DNA of 8,460 nt, taken from contig METF01000315.1 of assembly GCA_001771235.1 (NCBI GenBank), positions 4,656 through 13,115 of the forward strand, read 5' to 3'. Shown here piece by piece: positions 1-5,520 of this stretch; within the stretch, counting starts at the first letter, position 1, and every line of letters starts with the position of its first letter. Source of the DNA: Candidatus Zhuqueibacterota bacterium RBG_16_48_16 (GTDB lineage Bacteria; Zhuqueibacterota; Zhuqueibacteria; Residuimicrobiales; Sediminimicrobiaceae). Below the pieces are notes generated by a model, which saw only the letters and a list, made by a program, of their open reading frames with translations, did no database searches and was not told the DNA's origin. The position numbers and the translations under genes are program-made.

Positions 1-73
1 GTGAGGAACGAACGCCGAAGCAATCCCCTTACTTTTCAGGAGATTGCTTCGGCAAAAAACGCCTCGCAATGAC
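1..73. repeat. Palindromic dispersed-type repeat, probably cut by the left window edge
   Basis: Bases 14-29 and 38-53 form an inverted repeat (core gccgaagcaatc at 14-25 against gattgcttcggc at 42-53, one mismatch in the outer part) around an 8-base loop. Outer sequence is also loosely symmetric: gaggaacg near base 3 faces cgcctcgcaatgac at 60-73. From memory, this style (cattgcgagg ... gaagcaatc ... gattgcttcg ... cctcgcaatgac) is a family of non-coding palindromic repeats scattered through many bacterial genomes; I cannot name it. The left arm seems to continue outside the window. Bases 74-218, between it and the terminator, show no gene. Confidence 0.6.
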
Positions 74-218
74 ACCCTCTTTTCTTGTTGTTCGTTTTCA
101 CTAACGAGATTTTACCATTCCGGCCTTTCGGCTGAGATTGTCAAGATAGAGCTTGAACAACAAACAAATGCAAACACAAAATCCAACCTGTATTTGTGAA
201 AGGGAGCACTAGCGCATA

Positions 219-252
219 AAAAAAGGCGATTCGATTTCGAATCGCCTTTTTT
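219..252 (-). terminator. Rho-independent terminator of the large secreted-protein gene
   Basis: Bases 219-234 (aaaaaaggcgattcga) are perfectly complementary to 237-252 with only two bases between them. The stem has a GC-containing core (ggcgattcga / tcgaatcgcc), an A run on one side and a T run on the other. It begins 12 bases beyond the stop codon of the minus-strand gene, so it fits as its terminator. Because both flanks carry the homopolymer, it could also stop plus-strand transcription entering from the left. Confidence 0.85.
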
Positions 253-263
253 AAGAATGGGCA

Positions 264-3200
264 TTATTTGAGCAATAGCATACGCTGGGTCTTAGTAAAC
301 TTACCGGAATCCATTCTGTAAAAATACAATCCTGAAGAAACGTTCCGGCCAAAATCATCGCGGCCATCCCAGGTGACGGCATGAGCGCCGGCGTTTTTCA
401 CATCGTCGACCAGGGTTTTGATCAAGGTGCCGGTCGTATTGTAAATTCGGATGACGACATGATTTTGCTTTGGCAGTTGATACGCAATGTGAGTGGACGG
501 ATTGAACGGGTTTGGATAATTTTGTGCCAGGTCATAATCCTTCGGCACCAGGTCGTCCCGTCCGGCAACTCCGGTTGGATACTTGATCATGAAAACGCCA
601 TCATTGGTAGCCGTGACTGTTCCGCCGATATCCGAAATGCGGACGATACACAAGTTTGATATGGGCTCGGTGACGGTCCAGGTCCATTGTCCGCTGTTTT
701 GCAAAGAGTCCTTCAAGGTGGTCCAAGTCGCCCCGTTGTCACGGCTCAATTCCGCTCTTATCAGGTCGCCGACTTTAACCCAAGTCCAGGTAATTTCCGT
801 AGTCGATCCCACATCCAGAACTTCGCCTCCTTGTGGTGTCAAGACGGTTATGCCCGGCTTTTCTTCGATGGTGAATTGCGCATCACTTTCATCGGCGGGA
901 TCGCCGTCCGCATCCGACAGCCGGACGAGACACATTTCCGAAGCGCTGCCAGAAACGTCCCAGTTGTACTGGCCGCTATCGGCGATGTTTTCCGCCAAAG
1001 TCTCCCAGCTCTGCCCCTGGTCGCGGCTCAACTGAATGTTCACCGAGCCGCTGGTGTTCACCGATGTCCATAGTATGGATTGTTGTGTGTCCAATTGCCA
1101 GGCCTCGCCGCCATTTGGCGAAACGACCCGGATGTGCGGCGCTTCCATGATCGAAAACGCTGAATCGCTCCTGTCCGAAACAGCTCCGGCGATGTCGCTC
1201 ACCTTGACGAGACAACCGTTGCTGGCCGGTGCCGTGGCCGTCCAGTTCCATACGCCGTCATTTGCCGTGGTGTCCTGCAATGTTTCCCAGGTCGAACCGG
1301 AATCCCTGCTCAGCTCGATTTTCACCAGGTCGCTGATGTTGATCGAATTCCATTTTATCTCGTAGCCGGTGCCAATGATCCAGTGTTCTCCACCCCGGGG
1401 CGATGTAACGGCAACGGTCGGTTTATCGGCTATTTGAAAAACAGCATCGCTCACATCAAAAGGCGCACCGTTCACATCGGTCACTCTGACAAGGCATTGC
1501 TCGGACGATTCACCGGTAACCGTCCAGTCGTATTGTCCGGTATCCTCGATATTTTCGCCAATGAGCTCCCAGGTGGAGCCGGCGTCGCGGCTCAGGTGGA
1601 CGTCGACCTGGTCCGAGATGTTAACAGAGGTCCAGGTTATATTAGGGGAAGAACCGATTTGCCAGATTTCGCCGCCGTTCGGGGAGATGACGGCGATGGC
1701 TGGCTTGTCGGAAATAGTAAAGGTCGCATCGCTTTGATCGATAACTGACCCGGCGAGATCGCTTATTCGAACGATACAAGCGGATGATGCCGGGCCGGTG
1801 ACCTGCCACGAATGAACGCTGTCGTTTTTCGTCGTTGCAGCGATGAGTTCCCACGTCGAGCCGGCATCCCGGCTTAGCTCGATTTTAACGGAATCGCCGA
1901 TGTTGACCGAATGCCAGGTAATGTCATGAGTCGATTCCACGATCCAATTCTCCCCGCCGTTGGGGCTTTTAACTGTCAATTCCCGCTGGTCTGATATTTC
2001 AAAAACGGCATCGCTTGTGTCCGCCACTGACGTCGCAGGATTGCTGACTCTGATGAGGCAGTTTTTTGCAGATGGACCGGTCACGGTCCAGGAAAACGTG
2101 CCGCTGTCAGTCAGGGCTTCCTGCAAGGCATCCCAGGTCAAACCCTCATCACGGCTTATTTCTATGTTCACCTGGCCGGTGGTATTTGTCGAAATCCAGC
2201 GAATCTTTTGCTGGCTGGCAATGGGCCAATTTTCCCCGCCGTTTGGCGACACCACCTGAACGTAAGGCTTTTCAACAATAGAAAATACAGCGTCGCCAGT
2301 ATCAAAGGCCAGGCCCTTTACGTCGCTTATTTTTATAACACATTGATCGCTCGCAGGCCCCGTGACTTTCCACTCGTAAAGGCTATCATCCGGCGTGCTT
2401 TTGTTAATCATCGACCAGGAAGCCCCGTTGTCCCTGCTCAACTGTATTTTTAAATTAGAGCTATTGTACTTTGAAATCCAGGTAATCATTTGTTCCGAGT
2501 CAATAAACCATTGTTCGCCCCCGTTTGGAGAGAGCAGCGTAAATTCGGGCGAATTCAGAATTGAAAATGGATTGTCACTTACATCCACCGGATCCCCATC
2601 GGCAGCATCCGAAATGCGCACAAGACAATTTGCTGAAGGCGTGGTCGGCACAAGCCAATCGTATGCTCCCGAGTTGGCTGCGTTATTCTCGATGGTCGAC
2701 CAATCGACGCCATTGTTGATCGAATACTCGAGATGGACCGATCCAATCGTTCCCAGACTTTCCCAGGTAATTCTGTAGGTTTTTCCTGTATAAAGCGAGT
2801 CGTCGCCATTGGGAAAAGAGATGGTAAGAGAAGGATTCCCGATTTCAAAAAAGGCATTGCTGACGTCGGATGAACCACTGTTTTCATGGTCGATACGTAT
2901 CAGGCAGCTATCGGAAGGTGTGCCGGCAATGTCCCAGTAAGCAGCCCCATCGTCAACAGTTCTAGTGAGAAACTCCCAGGTATTTCCTGCATCCCGGGAA
3001 AAATAGATCAGGACATCGCCACCGGGATCAGGGGAATACCATCGGACGATTTGGCGTGTGCCGATTTCCCATTTTTCGCCGCCATTGGGAACGGTAACCG
3101 CAAATTCGAGACGCCCGCCGAATAAAAGATAGGCTTTGCCGGCATCCTCGCCATTTGAGTCGTTGAGGTTTGCACCGATCAGCAGGTCATCGATGCCGTC

Positions 3201-4586
3201 ACCGTTCACATCGCCGCCGCCGGCTACGGAGAATCCGGCCTGGTCGTTTGTGTTTTCTCCGGAAAAAAGCGCATCAGCATTTGCCAGGCTCATATCTCGC
3301 GTCCAGTGATCCGTACCATTACCATAAATGAGATATGCCCGACCGGCATCGATGTTGTTTTCATCAGTGTCGTGACCGTACGCACCGATGATAAAATCAC
3401 TATATCCGTCGCCATTGATATCGCCCGCGGTCCTGATATCGCCGCCGGCATTATCCGAGCCTGACTCGCCGGAAAAAATGGCATCCGCTGATGTCGCCAG
3501 CATTGTGTTCGGCCCCCATGCAACCTGATTTCCCAGCAGCAAAAATACCTGTGAGTATTTTTGGCTGCCGATGAGGATATCATCGAATCCGTCGTTGTTC
3601 ACATCTCCCGGACCGCATACATTAAAACCGGCTTCGTATTTCCATTTGTTCTCGTCGCCGATAAAGGAGGCATCTGCCTCTGAAAGGCTCGTATTCCTTT
3701 CCCACCCATCTGCCTTGCCCAAAATAAGATAGATTTTACCAACATCGGGCTTTCCGTTAAAATCCACCCAATTGGCGCCGACGATAAAATCATCAAAGCC
3801 GTCGTCGTTTACGTCGCCAGCACCGGCGACGCGGTGGCCTGCCAGGTCATTCTCATTTTCGCCCAAAAAGCTGGCATCGGCCTGGTCCAGGGTAACGATA
3901 TTTTGCCACGACTCTGTCGATTTACCGAAAATGACATAAACCTTTCCGGTATTGTCAGAGACATTATCGTTAATATCATAAAATCCAGCCCCGATGATGA
4001 AATCATCATAGCTGTCACCGTTAAGGTCACCGGCGGGATAGACGTGTGCTGTTTCTGTCCGTTGTTTTTCTCCAACAAAAGACGCATCAGACTCGGCAAG
4101 CGATATTTCCTTATTCCACGCACCCTCTTTCCCCAAAAATATATAAACTTTACCAAAAGTGGCCAACCCGTCTTTTTTATAAAATTTTACCCCAATTGCC
4201 AGATCATCGATACCATCGTTGTTTACATCTCCCAGTCCGAACACATCATGTCCGGCTTTGTTATCAACCTGTTCGCCTGTAAAAGTAACATCTGCGTTCG
4301 CAAGGTTGACTGTTTTCTCCCACTCTCCGGAGTGGCCGAAAATTAAATATACATTTCCTTTCCTGGTGGGCGGTTCGTGTTGCGGGGCGGCGATGAGCAT
4401 ATCATCGATGCCGTCGTTGTTTACATCGCCTACAATGGATAAATGATAGCCTGCCTGATCTCCGGCGACCTCACCGATAAAAGTTACATTCGCCGTGCCA
4501 AGGGGTATTTCTCCGGCAAATTGTGCGAGTGATATGGATTGAAAGACGATTAAAAGGATACCTGCTTGACGAATAATTTTTCTCAC
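264..4586 (-). CDS. Large exported surface protein: FG-GAP propeller, nine Ig-like repeats, C-terminal sorting-type domain
   Basis: The 1440-residue protein starts at GTG (4584-4586); a purine-rich AAGGGAAG lies six bases upstream. Residues 1-21 form a signal peptide (basic MRKIIRQ, hydrophobic core, likely cut after SLA). Residues 31-490 hold seven FG-GAP units with calcium-loop motifs such as GDVNNDGIDD, the number expected for a closed seven-bladed propeller like integrin alpha. Residues 494-1336 are nine Ig-like repeats opening with SPNGGE-W. Residues 1350-1440 match C-terminal sorting (type IX, type A) or FlgD-Ig-like domains: QNYPNPFNPST, then WDGRDDFGRNVSSGLYFYR. Seen: the domain order and repeats. 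Known of such families: calcium binding, adhesion, carbohydrate or protein binding, secretion across the outer membrane. Inferred: a cell-surface adhesin or matrix protein. No catalytic domain is visible. It is a single-gene unit with its own terminator, transcribed away from the dcw cluster. Confidence 0.92.
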   Translation of the reverse strand: MRKIIRQAGILLIVFQSISLAQFAGEIPLGTANVTFIGEVAGDQAGYHLSIVGDVNNDGIDDMLIAAPQHEPPTRKGNVYLIFGHSGEWEKTVNLANADVTFTGEQVDNKAGHDVFGLGDVNNDGIDDLAIGVKFYKKDGLATFGKVYIFLGKEGAWNKEISLAESDASFVGEKQRTETAHVYPAGDLNGDSYDDFIIGAGFYDINDNVSDNTGKVYVIFGKSTESWQNIVTLDQADASFLGENENDLAGHRVAGAGDVNDDGFDDFIVGANWVDFNGKPDVGKIYLILGKADGWERNTSLSEADASFIGDENKWKYEAGFNVCGPGDVNNDGFDDILIGSQKYSQVFLLLGNQVAWGPNTMLATSADAIFSGESGSDNAGGDIRTAGDINGDGYSDFIIGAYGHDTDENNIDAGRAYLIYGNGTDHWTRDMSLANADALFSGENTNDQAGFSVAGGGDVNGDGIDDLLIGANLNDSNGEDAGKAYLLFGGRLEFAVTVPNGGEKWEIGTRQIVRWYSPDPGGDVLIYFSRDAGNTWEFLTRTVDDGAAYWDIAGTPSDSCLIRIDHENSGSSDVSNAFFEIGNPSLTISFPNGDDSLYTGKTYRITWESLGTIGSVHLEYSINNGVDWSTIENNAANSGAYDWLVPTTPSANCLVRISDAADGDPVDVSDNPFSILNSPEFTLLSPNGGEQWFIDSEQMITWISKYNSSNLKIQLSRDNGASWSMINKSTPDDSLYEWKVTGPASDQCVIKISDVKGLAFDTGDAVFSIVEKPYVQVVSPNGGENWPIASQQKIRWISTNTTGQVNIEISRDEGLTWDALQEALTDSGTFSWTVTGPSAKNCLIRVSNPATSVADTSDAVFEISDQRELTVKSPNGGENWIVESTHDITWHSVNIGDSVKIELSRDAGSTWELIAATTKNDSVHSWQVTGPASSACIVRISDLAGSVIDQSDATFTISDKPAIAVISPNGGEIWQIGSSPNITWTSVNISDQVDVHLSRDAGSTWELIGENIEDTGQYDWTVTGESSEQCLVRVTDVNGAPFDVSDAVFQIADKPTVAVTSPRGGEHWIIGTGYEIKWNSINISDLVKIELSRDSGSTWETLQDTTANDGVWNWTATAPASNGCLVKVSDIAGAVSDRSDSAFSIMEAPHIRVVSPNGGEAWQLDTQQSILWTSVNTSGSVNIQLSRDQGQSWETLAENIADSGQYNWDVSGSASEMCLVRLSDADGDPADESDAQFTIEEKPGITVLTPQGGEVLDVGSTTEITWTWVKVGDLIRAELSRDNGATWTTLKDSLQNSGQWTWTVTEPISNLCIVRISDIGGTVTATNDGVFMIKYPTGVAGRDDLVPKDYDLAQNYPNPFNPSTHIAYQLPKQNHVVIRIYNTTGTLIKTLVDDVKNAGAHAVTWDGRDDFGRNVSSGLYFYRMDSGKFTKTQRMLLLK
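267..539 (-). other. Region encoding the C-terminal sorting-type (FlgD-Ig-like) domain, residues 1350-1440
   Basis: The domain starts YDLAQNYPNPFNPSTHIAYQ, goes on through VVIRIYNTTG and a TWDGRDDFGRNVSSG segment, and ends in basic, hydrophobic residues (QRMLLLK). Known: domains of this kind at the extreme C-terminus direct export through the type IX (Por) system and cell-surface attachment in Bacteroidota and relatives; they also resemble the FlgD Ig domain. Whether this organism has the secretion system cannot be seen here. Confidence 0.8.
579..3107 (-). repeat. Nine tandem Ig-like repeats with a 94-residue (282-base) period, residues 494-1336
   Basis: Each unit reads SPNGGExW...ITWxS...VxIxLSRDxGxTWExL...SGxYxWxVTGPxSxxCLVRISD...DxSDAxFxI. 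Cysteines fall at residues 561, 654, 749, 843, 937, 1031, 1125, 1219 and 1313, a spacing of 93-95. Eight of nine units keep S-x-D-x-G-x-x-W, the Asp-box pattern; unit 2 has SINNGVDW. The SPNGGE style is familiar from secreted proteins of FCB bacteria and archaea and resembles Kre9/KNH-like Ig domains. Unit 2 (FPNGDD) and unit 9 (PQGGEVL, no Trp) are the most divergent; units 5-8 are the most alike. Confidence 0.88.
3117..4496 (-). repeat. Seven FG-GAP repeats (beta-propeller), residues 31-490
   Basis: Seven units of about 60-70 residues each run ADxxFxGE...AGxxVxxxGDVNxDGxDDxxIGA...GKxYLxFG. The Asp-rich loops read GDVNNDGIDD, GDVNNDGIDD, GDLNGDSYDD, GDVNDDGFDD, GDVNNDGFDD, GDINGDGYSD and GDVNGDGIDD, matching calcium-binding FG-GAP loops. 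Unit 3 replaces the loop glycine with serine. Unit 5 is shortest, lacks most of the GA..D..G segment and carries the only cysteine of the propeller (C324). Confidence 0.88.
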
Positions 4587-4592
4587 GACAAT

Positions 4593-4607
4593 CTTCCCTT
4601 TCCTTTT
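4593..4607 (-). promoter_or_regulatory. Ribosome binding site supporting the GTG start of the large gene
   Basis: On the minus strand a purine tract, AAAAGGAAAGGGAAG, ends six bases before the GTG at 4586. No other start nearby would leave a proper signal peptide, so this tract supports GTG as the true start. Confidence 0.6.
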
Positions 4608-4688
4608 AGTTTGTAGAGTTTGTTATCCGACATTTTTCGTGTTTCAAAGTTGTCACATGTTGATCTATACCATGACAAAAGAGATATA

Positions 4689-4697
4689 TGCTATAAT
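4689..4697 (+). promoter_or_regulatory. Possible extended -10 promoter (TGcTATAAT)
   Basis: A perfect TATAAT at 4692-4697 follows TG with one base between, the extended -10 form that can work without a -35. The only -35-like box (atgaca, 4672-4677) is too close at 14 bases. It would start RNA near 4703-4705, giving mraZ a second, long-leader transcript of about 300 bases or expressing the short ORF at 4751. In AT-rich DNA such a match can arise by chance. Confidence 0.35.
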
Positions 4698-4750
4698 GAA
4701 AAATGGATAGATTAACTTTATTAAATATAATTGGATGTTAAAGCAAGAAG

Positions 4751-4903
4751 ATGTGCAGTGCAGGGCTGAAAAAAAATGTTTTTCATAATTCTGCAATGAC
4801 TGTGCCACCATCGAAGAGCATTTCACCTATACAAAAAAAGAGTGAGCCGCAGACATTCGATGATGTCCAAAAAAATTATCTTTATCACCAAGAAATAGCT
4901 TGA
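4751..4903 (+). CDS. Doubtful 50-residue ORF upstream of mraZ, unknown
   Basis: ATG at 4751 opens a 50-codon frame ending in TGA at 4901-4903. The protein would start MCSAGLKKNVFHNSA and end DDVQKNYLYHQEIA: polar, lysine-rich, with no signal peptide, membrane segment or known motif. I do not recognise it. There is no spaced Shine-Dalgarno (AGAAG abuts the ATG). In favour: an extended -10 lies 54 bases upstream and the frame is clear. Against: it is short, its stop overlaps the mraZ -35 box, and the same frame upstream (ATG 4703) is closed by TAA at 4739-4741. It could be a small gene, the tail of a decayed gene, or chance. Confidence 0.2.
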   Translation: MCSAGLKKNVFHNSAMTVPPSKSISPIQKKSEPQTFDDVQKNYLYHQEIA

Positions 4904-4928
4904 CATTTACTCATGAATAGTTTATTTT
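4900..4928 (+). promoter_or_regulatory. Sigma70-type promoter of mraZ and the dcw cluster
   Basis: A perfect TTGACA (4900-4905) is followed after exactly 17 bases by TATTTT (4923-4928; four of six matches to TATAAT). Transcription would begin near 4934-4936, about 73 bases before the mraZ ATG. This is the best promoter in the intergenic region and sits where the main dcw promoter is expected. Confidence 0.65.
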
Positions 4929-4975
4929 GGTGGCGATTTGAGGTGATTATTGTCATATTTTCCCATAAAAAGGTG
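4929..4975 (+). promoter_or_regulatory. Candidate MraZ operator: three GGTG direct repeats after the promoter
   Basis: GGTG occurs at 4929, 4942 and 4972, starting right after the -10 box and crossing the predicted transcription start. The first two are 13 bases apart and share an ATT at the same offset. Known: MraZ in other bacteria binds short G/T-rich direct repeats upstream of its own gene (TGGG-type in E. coli, AAAGTG-type in Mycoplasma). The spacing here (13 and 30) does not follow the regular 10-base step of E. coli, so the assignment is tentative. Confidence 0.25.
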
Positions 4976-4978
4976 AAT

Positions 4979-5007
4979 AAAGGCAGACAGAAGTCTGTTA
5001 ATAAACA
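4979..5007 (+). promoter_or_regulatory. mraZ ribosome binding site with an intervening hairpin
   Basis: The nearest Shine-Dalgarno-like sequence, AAAGG (4979-4983), is 24 bases before the ATG, too far for direct use. Between them lies CAGAC-AGAA-GTCTG (4984-4997), a five-base-pair hairpin with a four-base loop. If it folds, 10 bases remain between hairpin and ATG, a workable spacing. An in-frame TAA at 5002-5004 excludes any earlier start. Confidence 0.4.
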
Positions 5008-5490
5008 ATGGCTGATTTCTACGGACACTATCATAACTCTCTCGATCCGAAAGGGCGTCTTGCGATTCCCATCAAGCTTCGCAATGCTTTGCCGGAAGGG
5101 CAGAGGAACCAGCTTTATATAACGCGCGGTATAGAAAAATGTATAACCGGATATAGCTACAAGGAATACCAGCGGTTTCTAAAACAATTGGATCAATTAC
5201 AAATCAATGAGAAGGTCAAAAGGAAATTAAAGCGGGAATTTATCGGACGCACCTTTGAGACCGTTTTCGACAAGCAAGGACGTATAACCTTACCTCAGGA
5301 GCTTTTAAAGTTCGCCCAATTGGACGGCACTTCAGAGGCTATTGTTTTGGGCTCCGGCAATGTCATGGAAATCTGGAACGCGGAGCTTTATCAAGCCGAG
5401 AGTGAAGAAATAGAAGATGTTATACAGTCCATAATGGGAGAGGCTCGATTAGACACGTCGGAGCATACTCCCGATTCTGATGAACTTTGA
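5008..5490 (+). CDS. mraZ: Transcriptional regulator MraZ
   Basis: This 160-residue protein is MraZ, the DNA-binding regulator usually encoded first in the dcw cluster. It has the two tandem AbrB/SpoVT-type half-domains of the family, each marked by its core motif: SLDPKGRLAIP (residues 11-21) and FDKQGRITLP (87-96). The N-terminus MADFYGHYHNSLD fits the usual MF.G.Y.hsLD pattern, and the in-frame TAA just upstream fixes the start. Known: MraZ forms a ring-shaped oligomer, binds repeats upstream of its own gene and modulates the cluster. It is somewhat longer than the typical 140-150 residues because of an acidic tail (about 145-160, ending DSDEL). The GGTG repeats before it may be its site. 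It is followed by rsmH in the same reading frame after a 24-base gap. Confidence 0.96.
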   Translation: MADFYGHYHNSLDPKGRLAIPIKLRNALPEGQRNQLYITRGIEKCITGYSYKEYQRFLKQLDQLQINEKVKRKLKREFIGRTFETVFDKQGRITLPQELLKFAQLDGTSEAIVLGSGNVMEIWNAELYQAESEEIEDVIQSIMGEARLDTSEHTPDSDEL

Positions 5491-5520
5491 TCATTTTTTG
5501 TTTTTAGGATTACCATTATC
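5480..5520 (+). promoter_or_regulatory. rsmH: Unusual translation start region of rsmH
   Basis: No ATG, GTG or TTG lies in the rsmH frame between the mraZ stop (5488-5490) and GTG at 5551, yet the conserved YHTPVL motif is encoded at 5524-5541. AGGA (5506-5509) lies five bases before ATT at 5515 and eight before ATC at 5518, good Shine-Dalgarno spacing for either. An alternative entry exists: ATG at 5480 inside the end of mraZ, one frame off, followed by the -1 slippery heptamer T_TTT_TTG (5494-5500). Confidence 0.5.

Larger units (their letters stand above)
4587..5007. other. Divergent intergenic region between the surface-protein gene and mraZ
   Basis: These 421 AT-rich bases separate two genes transcribed away from each other. 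The right half holds the strong mraZ promoter and leader, and the middle holds an extended -10 box and a short doubtful ORF. On the minus strand I found no convincing promoter for the large gene: a TATAGA preceded by TGG exists near 4650-4670 but without a proper -35. An A/T hairpin (4767-4785) lies inside the short ORF and is too weak in GC to call a terminator. Confidence 0.7.

Noticed and set aside
85..163. Nine-base inverted repeat ttgttgttc / gaacaacaa around 61 bases, as ends of a small element
   Set aside because: It is short, low in complexity, and has no flanking duplication or internal coding content.
583..1365. Plus-strand open frames inside the large gene
   Set aside because: They recur with the 282-base period of the Ig-like repeats and are antisense shadows produced by the biased codon pattern.
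4645..4680. Bacteroidota-type promoter (TTTG ... TAnnTTTG) for the large gene on the minus strand
   Set aside because: CAACTTTG and an upstream TTTTG exist, but the spacing of 23 bases is too long and the first consensus base is missing; the mraZ side uses an ordinary TTGACA promoter.
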